NCBI GenBank assembly: GCA_049999725.1
Contig: JBNGIS010024437.1
Span: 27,580 to 91,579, forward strand
DNA length: 64,000 nucleotides
Source: Haplomitrium mnioides
Taxonomy: Eukaryota; Marchantiophyta; Haplomitriopsida; Calobryales
Reading direction: 5' to 3'
The notes under the pieces were generated by a model. That model saw only the letters and a list, made by a program, of their open reading frames with translations. It had not been told where the DNA came from and made no database searches. Position numbers and translations under genes: made by a program. Below are positions 12,079 through 23,188 of this stretch, piece after piece. Every line of letters begins with the position of its first letter. Positions within the stretch are counted from its first letter, which is position 1.

Positions 12079-12970
12079 ATGGAGAATCAAGAAGCGAGGA
12101 TGCAGTCAATGCAACAACAAACTGAACAACTTTATTGCCTTCTAGAAGTTCAAATGCAAATCGGAAAATGGGCACGTTTTCAAGAAGAAGAAAGCAATGT
12201 ATGGTTTCCCAAACCAAAAGCATATGATGGGAAGACGGGTCCTAATGCATCGGAGAATTTTGTGTTTGATTGCGAGTAATATTTTGAGGCTACAAACATA
12301 AGAGATGATGGTTGAAGAATTCTATTTGCTGCAAGTCAATTGGAAGGAGTGGCAAAAACTTGGTGGAGATATCAAATTAAACAAGCTCATCATAGATTTG
12401 TTGCTCCAATTGCTTCTTAGCAAGAGTTCAAAGAAGCGATGAATTTAAGATTTAGAGTTCTGAATGCTTTAAAGTTGGCAAGAGATTGATAGGCAAAATT
12501 GAAGCAACTTGATATGGTAAGAAGCTATATCACGCAATTTCATATTATCATTATGCAAATTCTTAATATAGGCAATGGAGAAGCTTTAGATCGCTTTGTT
12601 CGAAGATTGAAGCCTCGTACTACAATGAAAGTGACAATGAGAGAGCCCTTTCAACTAGAAGAAGCAATGCGCATAGTTGAATGATACAAGTCATTGCTAG
12701 CACCTACCAAAGTTAGGCCATACCCACAACAAGCTTTGCCAAATATTGGTGTGCTATCAAATGAGGTTGTACTTATGGAGATTGATGAGGCGCAAAGAGT
12801 GGCACTTACCAATGTAGAATGTAAGTGCCTACGCCAAAGTGGAGGATGTTTTTATTGTCGACAACTTGGTCAAATGATTGCAAATTTCCTATGTTACCAA
12901 AGTCGACCACGCATTCTTGTTCAAGCAGCCAATGTTGAAGAAGAAAATGAGAGGAACAACATACCTCAAT
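12079..12970 (+). pseudogene. Gypsy B gag (decayed)
   Basis: This is the capsid protein of a Ty3/gypsy element. It starts MENQEARMQSMQQQTEQ, with WFPKPKAYDGK typical of the pre-capsid region. It continues in several frames through SYITQFHIIIMQI and ALDRFVRRLKP (12499-12684), and ends with a nucleocapsid zinc knuckle, CFYCRQLGQM..NF (about 12850-12890). The His and last Cys of the CCHC pattern are lost. Stops and frameshifts occur throughout. The ATG lies 19 bases after the primer-binding site. Confidence 0.8.
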
Positions 12971-13036
12971 GAAAACAGTCGAGCGGTTTACTAAAAGGTT
13001 GATTAGTTTAAATACAATTAAAACCTCAATAGGAAT

Positions 13037-13228
13037 TTGAAGTATGATAGTATGATTGATGAGCATTCTTATAGAATGTTGGTAGATTGTGGAAGTTTTG
13101 AAATTTTTATGTCAATACGTTTTGCAAAGAAAATAAAAGCCAAAACTTTTCCTATCAAGAAAAGTTTTGTGAGTATAGCCGATGGCCAAAAACATGAGAT
13201 TTCAACTCACACAAGAAATTTCTTCTAA
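13037..13228 (+). pseudogene. Gypsy B aspartic protease fragment
   Basis: The frame contains LVDCGSFEIFMSIRFAKKI. This fits the retropepsin region of this family, where D-[ST/C]-G-S holds the catalytic aspartate (here Asp-Cys-Gly-Ser). It lies between gag and reverse transcriptase, as expected for processing of the polyprotein. It is a short fragment, closed by a stop at 13228. Confidence 0.65.
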
Positions 13229-13659
13229 GAATTAGAAAAGAGTCTAAAAAATCTATGGATTTATTTATTGCATCCCTACAATATGACATTTGTTGGGCCT
13301 ACCTTGGCTTGAAGATCAAGTTGCTCAAGTTGATTGGAAAAAACGACAAATTCAAGTTACTTTACAAGGAAAGTAGTTTCTTTTCGGGCGTTTGGCACTA
13401 TTGGTAGAGAAGCCCAAATTAGTTTAGCATAATGCTTTGATGGAGAAAGAGTTGTCTATTTTTTATGTATGGATCAAGCCTATCATGGACTTGAACAAGG
13501 AGAGGAAAATCTGTATGGACCTCAATGATTGATGATATTTTGAAGGATTTTTCATATATATTACTAAATTATTTGCCAAAAAGGTTACCAAATGATTGTG
13601 GAATGTCTTTTCCAATTAAGTTGATACCAGGAAGTACGTTTTATAATTGACTTATATAT

Positions 13660-14340
13660 TGGTTATTGCTACAAGAGTTGGAAGAGCTTCACAAGACCTT
13701 GATGGATCTTCTTGAGAAAGATTTCATTCAGCATAGTACTTTTCCTTGGAGAGCACCAGTATTCTTTGTACCAAAGAAAGACAATGAATTTTTTCTTTGT
13801 ACAGATTATCACAGTTTGAACAATCAAACTGTAAAGAATGCTTATCTTTTGCCATGTATTGATGATTTTTTGGTCAATTGAGTGGTGTGCAATTTTTTTC
13901 CAAGCTAGATCTTTGAAGTGGCTATTGGCAAACTCATATCAAGCCAAGTAATATGCCAAAGACAACTTTTTGCACAAGGTATGGGTATTTTGAGTGGAAG
14001 GTCCTTACATTTTATTTGACTAATACTCCGACCATTTTTCATGGATCAAATGCATCAAACTTTTGATGGTTATTGTTTAAGTCAATTTTGGTGTTCTTGG
14101 ATGACATTCTTATTTTTAGTAAAGTTGAAGTTGAGCATCGTAATCATCTGAGAAAAGTATTGCATAGGCTACACAATTGGAAGTTTTATTGTAAGAGATT
14201 AAAGTGCAAATTTTGGAAGCAAGAGGTTACTTACCTAGGGCACAAAATGTCTGTGTATGGTATGAAGATGGAAGAAGAGAAAATCAAGGCTATTACATAG
14301 TCGCCAACACCAAAAGAGGCAAAGGAGATTAGAACTTTCA
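13660..14340 (+). pseudogene. Gypsy B reverse transcriptase (decayed)
   Basis: The first part has [20 protein letters not shown] and [18 protein letters not shown]. After a decayed middle, the polymerase catalytic block reads ILVFLDDILIFSK (14080-14120), equivalent to the F/YxDD box. The thumb follows with VTYLGHKMS. Frameshifts separate these parts, so no full enzyme can be made. The element would have copied its RNA into cDNA in virus-like particles. Confidence 0.85.
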
Positions 14341-14439
14341 ATGGATTGGAAAGCTTTTATCGATGATTCATCCATTATTATGCACATATTGCTGCACTAC
14401 TTACAGATCTGCTTGGCAATGAGGTCAAGTTTCAATGGA

Positions 14440-14879
14440 TCGCCAAAGAGTAAGTGACATTTCAACAACTCAAAGATGTAGTCTCTTCTTGTCCTATACT
14501 ATAGCCATATGATCTAAAGGCATGTTGTATAGTTGATTTTGATGCTTCTCATTTTGCTATTGGAGCAGTTTTGCACCAAGAGTTTGATGATAGACTTCAT
14601 CCAATTGCCTTCATATCACATTGATTAAATGCAGTGGAGAGAAGTTATTCTACAATGGATAAAGAGCAATTGGCAATGGTTCATGCTACCAAAATGTGGA
14701 GACACTATCTTATATGCACATATGACAAGCCATTGTTACAAGCAATCCATTTGGAAAATATCACAAGTTGTCATCACCGATGGGAAGATCAATTGCAACT
14801 CTTTGATATCAAACTAGAATACAAGCTTAGAAGGTTCCACATCATACCTGATGCATTGTCACAAAAGCCGAATCGTTGA
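14440..14879 (+). pseudogene. Gypsy B RNase H domain (decayed)
   Basis: FQWIAKE, then CIVDFDASHFAIGAVLHQEF, gives the first catalytic Asp of RNase H in its usual context. The chain continues through YSTMDKEQLAMVHATKMWRHYL (second acidic residue) and RFHIIPDALSQKPNR, the usual end of the domain. Stops interrupt it near 14450 and 14620. Confidence 0.85.
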
Positions 14880-15049
14880 GTGAATACAATAGAGGCGATT
14901 AACATTAGTATATTACATTTAAATGAGTCAACTAGTAGGAGTTATTGCCAAAAGTTATAAAACGATGTTTATTTTAGTCTTGTTTAGAGCACGATTGGCC
15001 ATTTAATATAGTGAGTATCATTCTTTTTCCATTTGAAATTGTATTTTCT

Positions 15050-15556
15050 ATCAAGGCCATCAAATATATGTTCCACAAGATGATGCGTTTTGAATGACTT
15101 GTTTACAAGAAGCACATGACATTCCCATCTCAAGGCATCTTGGAGTAGACAAAGATACATAGTTGCTTCAACACAATTGCTAGTGGCCTAACTTGGCTCG
15201 AGATGTTTGTGTTTTTGTTTGTTCATATAAAAGTTGTCAACAAAACAAAGCTTCAAATCAAAAACTAGCGGGACTTCTTCAGCTACTATTGATTCCTACT
15301 CCTCATTCGAAACATGTAAGTTTGGATCTTGTCACTTTACTTTGAATTATTCCTCGTGGGTTTATTATCATTCTGGTGTTTTTGAACAAGCTCAACAAGC
15401 ATATTCATTTAGTGCCAACAATAGATGTATAAGATGCTCCACAATTGGCAAAAATTTACTTTGATATTGTCTTCCGTCATCATGGAATGTCTAAGGTGTT
15501 AATATCTTATAGGGATCCACATTTCTCTCGAAAGTTTTGAGGGGAGTTGTTAAAAC
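15050..15556 (+). pseudogene. Gypsy B integrase, N-terminal part, broken by copia F
   Basis: Pieces of the zinc-binding region (around 15060-15240) are followed by a strongly decayed core including TTILSSVIMECL and a block aligning with AKIYFDIVFYYYGIPKVLIS of gypsy E at 28850. Similarity stops at about 15556, where the minus-strand copia sequence begins. The same integrase resumes at 20258. Confidence 0.7.
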
Positions 15557-15559
15557 TTT

Positions 15560-15990
15560 GAAGCATCATACCTTTCTCTATTTTCCTTACATATAGAGAA
15601 TAACCTGCCTCTGATACCTTGAAGCCCACCAAAACAAGATATTCATCTATCTTGTTCGACCATGCTCGAGGTGCTTGCTTCAAACCATATAAAGCCTTCT
15701 TCAACTTGCATACCTGATCTGAATGTTCTAGATCAACAAAACTAAGTGGCTATACCATGTACACCTCCTCTTCAAGCTCCCCATGCATAAATGCGTTTCT
15801 TACACCTATTTGTTGCAAAGTCCACTTTTTCGATACAACCAAAGTTATAACTGCCCGAATGGTTCTCATTCTTGCTACAGGGCTGAAAGCCTTCTCATAA
15901 TCTATCCCATGAGTCTGGATATACCCCTTGGCCACCAACCTTTCCTTAAATCTACTTATGTTGCCATCTTCACTTCTCTTCAACTTGTAG
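15560..15990 (-). pseudogene. Copia F reverse transcriptase, N-terminal part
   Basis: The chain reads FKERLVAKGYIQTHGIDYEKAF and ARMRTIRAVITLV (15750-15983), then ALYGLKQAPRAWSNKIDEYL and GYSLYVRK (15600-15704). These are signature blocks of copia reverse transcriptase. One stop separates the two frames. The catalytic YVDD segment that should follow is missing at the junction with gypsy B, so the enzyme could never be active. Confidence 0.88.
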
Positions 15991-15992
15991 AC

Positions 15993-16541
15993 CTATTTGC
16001 ATCCGATGGTCTTCTTCTCTTGAGGTAAATTAACCAGCTCCCAAGTCTGGTTTTTGTGAAGAGCTTCCATCTCTTCTACCATTGCAATTTCCCATCTTTC
16101 ATCTCCTACAACATCCTTATATATGGTAGGTTTCTTCTCATTGATTACTTGCACCATGTATGCATGATGTGCTGTAAACGCTCCTTTGTATATCAACCTG
16201 TCTACCAAGTACTTCACTCTGCCACTTCGGCACAAAGGTATACTTTGCACCTCCTGCTCCTTTTGTTTTTGGCTTGATGTTGAATCTGAGAGTAATCTCA
16301 GTTCTTCATCCAGATTTTCAAAATCACCACTGCCTTCTTCTTCTAGAGACATTTTAGATTGAGAGTTATTTGGAGTATACTGTTGCAAATTTATGCGCAT
16401 TCTTCTTTGCCATGTACTAGTATTGCCACTACTACTGCCTTCACCATATGGTCCACTCAATACTTGAGTTTGCTGAGTTGGTTCAGACACAACCTGCTTC
16501 TCATTTGTCTCACTTGTGTCATCCACCAATTTCTGCCCATA
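15993..16541 (-). pseudogene. Copia F integrase-RT linker
   Basis: An acidic, low-complexity spacer (EEEGSGDFENLDEELRLLSD) is followed by RSGRVKYLVDRLIYKGAF and VGDERWEIAMVEEMEALHKNQTWELV. The second part is the conserved start of copia reverse transcriptase (the WxxAMxxEMxAL..N.TW block). Open across this stretch (15993-16529), with the start set by a downstream Met. Confidence 0.8.
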
Positions 16542-17250
16542 CTAAGTACTTAACTCATCAAATACCACATCTCTACTCACCCTTAGCATGCGTGTAGTAG
16601 GACAGTAGCATCTGTACCCATTTTTCTCATTTGAATATCCAATGAAAACATATTTTTCAGCTTTTGGGTCTAATTTGCTACATGGTTTTGATGGTACATG
16701 TACAAAAGCAATGCAACCAAACATTTTCAAGTGTGAAATGTCTGAACGTTTCCTTGTAAACTTCTCTTCTAGCATCATGCTATGAGCTGCAGCTATAGGG
16801 GTTTGGTTCATGATATAAACAACATTAGACATTGCTTCTGCCCAATAATGATGTTGCATATTCTTCTTATTCATCAATGCCCTTGCCACCTCTGCTATGT
16901 GTCAGTTCTTCCTCTCAACAACGCCATTTCGCTGAGGTGTGTATCTGCATGTTTGCTGCCTTTTGATTCCTTCTCTCTGCATATAGGTGCAAAATTCTAT
17001 GGAGAAATATTCTCCTCCACCATTTGATCTCAGGCACTTGACTTGCTTCCCTTTCTCTTTTTCCACTATAGCTCTGAAATATTTGAAATGATCAAACACT
17101 TCACTCTTCTGCTTCATGAAATAGATCCAGATTTTCCTTGAATAATCATCAATGAAGGTCACATAGTATGTACACCCTCCAATGGATCATGTTTTTATTG
17201 GACCCCACATATCTTAGTGTACCACCTCAAGTGGCTTCCTTGCCACATAC
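16542..17250 (-). pseudogene. Copia F integrase
   Basis: The core reads MTFIDDYSRKIWIYFMKQKSE (17162 down), with the first catalytic Asp. LRSNGGGEYFS follows, where the second Asp of the usual SDNGGE reads Asn, then YTPQRNGVVERKN with the catalytic Glu. The frame continues ARALMNKKNMQHHYWAEAMSN, HLKMFGCIAFVHVP and YVFIGYSNEKNGYRCY (16542-16889). Catalytic loss plus two stops indicate a dead copy. Confidence 0.88.
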
Positions 17251-17639
17251 GCATCATGAGGGAATGCTTATCTTGTGTGTTTGCCAACCTGACAAGCTTC
17301 ACAAATTTTCTGCATTCCTTCTACTTTGAACTTAGGCAGCCTACTGGCTACGTTGAGCTTTGCATATTCCTTAACCTTTGCACATTAACATGCCCAATTC
17401 TCTTGTGCCATATCTCTATGTCTAACACAATTTTTGTACCATGTGCAAACATTCTGAAATTTCAGGCATGCTCATATCCAATGTGAACATCCTGCCACTC
17501 CTACTTCCTTTTGTGATCAGATTACAGTTGTTTCCTCAATCCTCAATGAACACTCCAATGGGGTTAAACTTGACCTGCATATTCTGCTCTACACATTGTC
17601 CAACTGAAATCAAATTTTTCTGAACCATTGGCACATGCA

Positions 17640-18050
17640 TCACATTAAATAGGCAATTTTTTTTCTATTCTCCATTACTATTGGTATGCTACCAATTTGA
17701 TGGATAAGATGCATAGTAGAATCATTAGTCTCCACATAACCAGGTGTACTCAAATTTTTGGTTTCTTTAAACCACTCTCCATGGTTTGTCATGTGATTAG
17801 AACATGCAGAATCAACAAACCACTTATCACCATCATTGTTTTGCTTCTCACATATTATAGATGAGTACCCATGCTGCATGACAAACAATATCTCATTGTT
17901 TGTCTTGCTGGAACCTGTAAAGTTCCTTTGCACTCTGTTGTTTCTTATGTCATTTTTCTTTTTGTAGCAGTCCTTCGCCATGTGACTTGACTTACTACAA
18001 TAATAGCAGCCTCCCTCTGAATGTTGTGGTTGGCTTCCACGTCCTTTGTT
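17640..18050 (-). pseudogene. Copia F nucleocapsid knuckle and protease
   Basis: A CCHC knuckle reads CYYCSKSSHMAKDC (about 18010-17970). It is followed by the protease, with WFVDSACSNHMT, the copia-type catalytic D-S-[AG]-[AC]-S-x-H-[MI] block (near 17810). Further conserved pieces are SIPIVMENRK. One large frame covers most of it (17640-17981). Confidence 0.85.
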
Positions 18051-18089
18051 GATCCCCCTGCCTCTAAACTGGCCTCTATCACCAAATTG

Positions 18090-18815
18090 GTTTGATTGGC
18101 AATGCTGATTTTGCGCATTGTCGGTTGAACGACCTCTGCCATCATTACTCCTACCATAGCTTCTGCCTCCTCATCCTCTACCCTTGTTAGAGTAAAATGC
18201 TTGTTCTTGACTACTTGAGGCACCTCCTCCAATGTCAAGTTCTTTTGCCATTAGCATGGTAATCATCCGTGAGAAAGATGTGGTTCCTTCTCTCGTCCTC
18301 ATTGACATTTTAAACTATTTATACTCTTTGCCTAAACCATTAAGGACAACTGCCACCATAGCACTCTCCTTCACTTCTTCTCCAACATTTGCTAGCTGCT
18401 CAACTAATGATTTGATCTTCAAGGAAAAAGCATCCACATTCATTTTTTCTTTTTGCAGATTAAAGAATTCCATATGCAATGTCAGCTTCCTTGCATTTTC
18501 CGTGATGGCATATCTCTCCTTCAGGATATCCCAAGCTTCCTTGGGTGTCTTAGCTACCAACACATAGCCCATCATCTTGTCATCGACACTGATGGTTAGC
18601 CAATACAATAGCTTGCGGAACTTCTCTATATGTGTCTTGAAGGCCTCCATCTCCTTACTGGATGAGGACGGGCCTAAGATTGGTTCAACTTCTTCTCATG
18701 GGATGGAATCCTAGTACCCTCTTCCTTTTATAACGTTTGTTATTCTGATTGACCAAGCATTATACTTGTTTTCTGTCAGTTTTTCACTGATTATCTAAGA
18801 GATTCCATCTGACAT
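18090..18815 (-). pseudogene. Copia F gag (UBN2-type)
   Basis: The likely start is MSDGIS at 18815, followed by NKYNAWSIRITN, the typical copia gag opening. The main block (18315-18650) contains KLLYWLTISVDDKMMG, TPKEAWDILKERYA, KLTLHMEFFNLQKEKMNVDAF and LANVGEEVKESAMVAVVLNGL. A basic, Gln/Asn-rich region follows before the zinc knuckle. Stops at three points and a frameshift break it. Confidence 0.82.
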
Positions 18816-20049
18816 CTTCCATATTGGCTTAAGTGAACTGTAATATTGGCTTTGTACAATTTCAAGTTTCAGGGATTTCATGTATTTGTTGGGCTAATGA
18901 ATAGATTTTCTATGAATTAGACAGGTTCATTGTGAATCCCTCTATTGAAACTGAATTTATGTGTGAATAGGTTCAGGTCTTATAATAGAAGATGATAACA
19001 AAACACACATATTTTCTTACCGATTCTTTTACACCATCATCGAATTGTTCTTCACCCCAGATGAATCTCTCTATGTTTTCTTCAAAGAATAATGAAATTT
19101 TCCAATCCCTTTCAGTTCTTTGCCTTCTACAATTTCCTTAAGCACAAAATAGAAATGCCTCCTTTGACTCTTCGATTTGTTCTCAGCCAACACTCAGAGC
19201 CTTCAATTTCTTTGTGCCTTGCAACTTCCTTCGATTCGACCTGACTTGCCAACACTTCCAATTTGTCTTGTCTTGCGAACAACACCCTACTTTGATCAAT
19301 GAACTGGTCCTTACCTTCTTTGATGTTTTTTTCTTTCTATTGATTTGATTTTCTTCAGAAATCTCCTTTGACTTGTTTGATGTTGTGATCCTCTTCAGCC
19401 ACAAATCGAATCGATGAGCAGAACTTTCTTGTTGCTGCTCCAAATCTTTTGATTCAAGTTTCTCTAGGATTGAAATTGTTGGGTGACCTTACTTCAAAAT
19501 TTCTATGTCAAGTTCCTACTTCACAACCTCTGCTTCAGCATTTTTTTTATTGTTGCGGTTTTCTTCGGCAACTCACAAATTTGAGCAAAACTTTCTTGTT
19601 TCTGCCCCAAATGAGGTGATTGAATATGCAGCTGAAACGTCTCCTCTAGGCAATCCTATTGCACTCACAAACATGCAGAAATTGTTGCCATTTCTACCTC
19701 AAACCAACCTCCTTTGCTGTTCGAATTGTGTTCTTCCACAAACGATTGTTGTTCTCTTTGTTGAGGGCTGGAAACCCTAGTTTCCAGCAGGCTCTCTCAA
19801 CTCAAAAAATCAAATTCGAATTTCTCGTGGTCTACTATTCTTGATTCTTTAGAAATATGTAATCTTTGACTCTTCAGCAGCAATTTTCACGGGGGTCAAC
19901 GACTTTTTTTGCACTCAACTTTTCTGCACTTCCTTTGCTACACTCGATTCGACAAATCTGCCGCCGCACACGATGGAGGATCAATTTTTTTCATAAAATT
20001 TTTCATGACTCGCAGTGTTAAGCCCGCTCTTGAACCTTCTCTAACACCA
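18816..20049 (-). other. Copia F 5' leader and primer-binding site
   Basis: The primer-binding site TGGTGTTAGAG (minus strand, 20049-20039) resembles the tRNA-iMet complement TGGTATCAGAGC. The 1.2 kb between it and gag has no convincing gene. A Lys-rich 86-codon frame at 19183-19443 lacks family features. Confidence 0.55.
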
Positions 20050-20242
20050 TGTCAATAATTTACATTGCGCATCAAAAACACAAAACTCATAGAAGAGGAA
20101 ATGCAATATATATCATATGAGCTCGGAATGGTGCGATTTACATAAAAGAAAGGAGTGCACACACACAACTCAATCTGTCCCAGGTATAATACTAACCCTA
20201 ACTAAACTAAGGGGGCTGCTAGCTTAGCCTGGAAACCTATCA
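20050..20242 (-). repeat. Copia F 5' LTR
   Basis: Ends CA at 20050-20051 directly before the primer-binding site. A possible start is TGATAGG at 20242, giving about 193 bp. The true start could be up to 15 bases further out, because gypsy B resumes only near 20258. No second LTR was found to compare. Confidence 0.5.
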
Positions 20243-20257
20243 GAGCTCGTTAATTTA

Positions 20258-20517
20258 ATATGGATTGGTCTTTTCTCTATTTCTCAGGTTATTTCTCTCG
20301 TTGCTTATAAACTTGATCTTCTTCTTCATATGAAGATTCATCGTGTGTTCAATGTCTCTTCACTTAAGCCTTTTGTTTCTAGTCCATCTTCTTTTTCAAA
20401 TCATGTTCAACTCCTCTCGCTATTGTTCTTGATGACTATGAAGAATTTGAAGTGGATCTTATTTTGGTGAAAAGAGTTATCAAGCGAGAGCAACATCCAA
20501 AATGCAATAGATCTGTT
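20258..20517 (+). pseudogene. Gypsy B integrase C-terminus, resumed after copia F
   Basis: Starting at TGGATTGGTC, the sequence follows the same order as gypsy A and E. It has the GPF-like region, then YKLDLLLHMKIHRVFNVSSL, SPSSFSNHVQ and DYEEFEVDLILVKRVIK. It is then replaced by R2 sequence at about 20518. The chromodomain end and 3' LTR are lost. It proves that 15557-20257 is an insertion. Confidence 0.8.
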
Positions 20518-23188
20518 GTTTGTAAAACATGCAACAAAATAAAATCATTGCAAGAAAAATTTGTCTTGGAATCCAACAAAGGAAACCAATTTTTTCTCTT
20601 TTGAAACCTTTGGCTAATCTATATTTTTTTTTAGACTCAAAGCTTAGTTTTAGAGATGTTATGCTTTCTCAACCTAGTGCCAAAAGATATTTGTTTTGGT
20701 AAGTTGTTCAACAAACAAGATTTGAGTAAAATAAACCTTAGCAACTTGAGTTGTGAGAACATAATATATGCTTGCATAGGGTCTGTTGCTTTTAGTTTGA
20801 ATCCAAACCTTGTCAACAATCCAATATGGCAAGGAAATGAATCTAATTGTTGGAGGTGACCTTTGTCTTAGACTGATTTTTGCATTTTTGCTTTGAATCA
20901 AGAGCTCGTTTCTAGATAAACAATAGCAAGAATCATTTTTGTTGTTTGCGAATCCTATGCATGCATAGGTTTTGTTCTTTTTTCTTTTCAAATTCAGTCG
21001 GGACAACAAGCAAAGAAAACCATGATATTGGTGTTGTTGCTTTTGGTAATATGCGCACATAAAATGAGTTATTGTCTCCATTGATCCTATGGGCACATGC
21101 CATCTCGTATCGTTTTTTAGTTCTTTGCAAAAAAAAGTCCAAGCTAACTTTGAAACTAAAGTTTCAATCTGTGACCCTTTGTGCAAAAATCTTGTTTTTT
21201 TTTGTAACTTTTGCTTATTTCAAGTCAAAGACAAGCACTTATTATGAGTGTTATTCAGATTCTCCTATATTAAAATCAACTAAAGTTTATTTGTAATCTT
21301 TCTATAAATTTTCACTACTACAAATCCAAACATTTGCTTACAGTGATGTGAATATTTTTAGAACTCGAGGTTGTCTTTTGAAGTTTGAACATCAACACAT
21401 GTTTTACTAAACTACTTTTATCTCTTTTGTGCTTTGTGTTGATGCAGTCAAATATAATTGCCAATTGTTTCTTCATCATAACAAACAAATGAAAGAAAGA
21501 ACAAAACTTGCAAACTACGGGAGGAAATGTTATATTAGTGGTCAAAAGTACCTAGGAATTGTCATTGATCAAATGGATCAGAAGAAAACAACTATTCTAC
21601 ACTAGCTTTTGCCACCAAAAAACATTGATAAAGATTGTTTGGTAGATGTGCATGTTGTTAGTGCCTTAATATTCAATTATATCTTTCTTCAAGGGTCTTC
21701 TCAACCTACAGAAACTTGAGAAGCGAATTCAATTTGACAGTTACGGTGCTCAATAAAATATTATATGACTTTGAAGGGATGATACCTCCAACTTTGTATC
21801 TTCAGTTAGACAATACAACACAAGAGAATAAGAATTCCATCTTACTTCGATATCTTAGTCTCTTTTTTCCCAAGAATGTTTTCCAAAAAATCAAGGTAGG
21901 ATTTCTCAAGGTTGGCCATACACATGATCAAATCGATCAAATGTTTAGCAGATTCTTGAAATGCTTGAAACGTGTCAAAGCTTATATGATTACGAGTCTT
22001 AGTGAGGTGCTACAATTATTTTGTAATCCTAAACCTCATGTAACTCTTTTGATGGAAACTTGGAATTTTAAAATGTTTCTACAACAATGTCTCTCTCTAG
22101 TTCAAAGGATACATGATGTTACTTTAATCAACAATTCAAGTTCTAGTTAAATGATTCCGATGCAAAGATTTGGAGCAAACAGTTCTCAACAGATGAATTT
22201 TGGTTACCTCTAGATGGTGTTTTTCAACTCAAGTGCTTACTAGAAGTAAAAAAAGAAAACTTTAAGTTCAATGCTGATTTCTCTCAAGGCATATTCTAAA
22301 ATTAAACAATCTCAAAAGGAAGAAAGAGAAGTTGATATCGAGAAATTGGTCTTTGCAATAATGGACAACAGAAGTGAAATTGCTACAAGTTCTTTATATA
22401 TTTTTATATTCAATGGTGGAATGACTTTTTGCTTGCCCAACAAGAGATTGCGACTTACATCCTTGAAAGAAAAAGATGAGTACTCAAAGAAAAATTCACC
22501 TTTCTACCTTCACAACTAACAAGAACTTGTAATGATTCTCAAAATGTTCATCTAGGTTCTCAGCTTGATGCTCAACAAACACAAGAAAATGCTTTAGTAT
22601 AGCAAATACTTTCTACATGCCAAGCAATCTATGATGGAGAACCTAGATCGCAAGAAGGGACTATTTTGCACAACACTAGATACAGACACAAATTTAGCAA
22701 CCTACATGATGTGAAAGCGAGAATATTTATTTGTGTTGTTGCATCTTTTAATCCAAAGAGCACACTATTTTGGATTTCCAAAGTCCTCAAAGTTTTTTCA
22801 TTTGATGATGAAGAACCTCCAAATCCAAAATGAGTACGTGTTCAATGGTTTGTTTGTAAGGATGATGATGCATTTTTTGGACAATAATTCATAGAAAAAA
22901 ATAGCACCAACAAAAGGGAAACATAAATCCAAGTTACATATTGATATACTTGATGGAACACAAATCACGATTTTGTCTTTTGATTTTCTTCTCACACAAA
23001 AAAACTAGTTGAAGAAAACCACTCTAAGTACCGTAAAATCAAATCTATTTGAGTATGAAAGACAAAAATCAATCAACCCTGATATGTTTGAAAGGGATTC
23101 AATTAGTGTTATTAACACTGAGATAGATCATGTAAATCTTGATAAATCTTTTGAAGCTCAATCCAAAGAAGTCGATACAAGTGACTAA
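20518..23188 (+). pseudogene. R gene 1 (DUF7869-type), copy R2, 5' truncated
   Basis: The upstream exon ends near 20580, with VCKTCNKIKSLQEKFVLESNK. The intron contains palindromes (20950-21100). The core exon resumes near 21445 (VKYNCQLFLHHNKQMKERTK) and continues DQMDQKKT, NIDKDCLVDVHVV and, in the frame 21716-22150, FNLTVTVLNKILYDFEG, YLQLDNTTQENKNSIL and FLKVGHTHDQIDQMFSRFLK. The C-terminal domain (22690-23188) has KARIFICVVAS and TVKSNLFEYERQK and ends VDTSD-stop at 23186-23188. Several stops and shifts are present. Confidence 0.78.

Larger units (their letters stand above)
15557..20257 (-). mobile_element. Copia F: 5' half of a Ty1/copia element nested in gypsy B
   Basis: Read on the minus strand: LTR (about 20242-20050), primer-binding site, a 1.2-kb leader, gag, protease, integrase and the first part of reverse transcriptase. 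The order gag-PR-IN-RT is diagnostic for Ty1/copia. It stops inside reverse transcriptase before the YxDD box, so RNase H and the 3' LTR are absent. The flanks on both sides are halves of one gypsy integrase. Confidence 0.8.
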
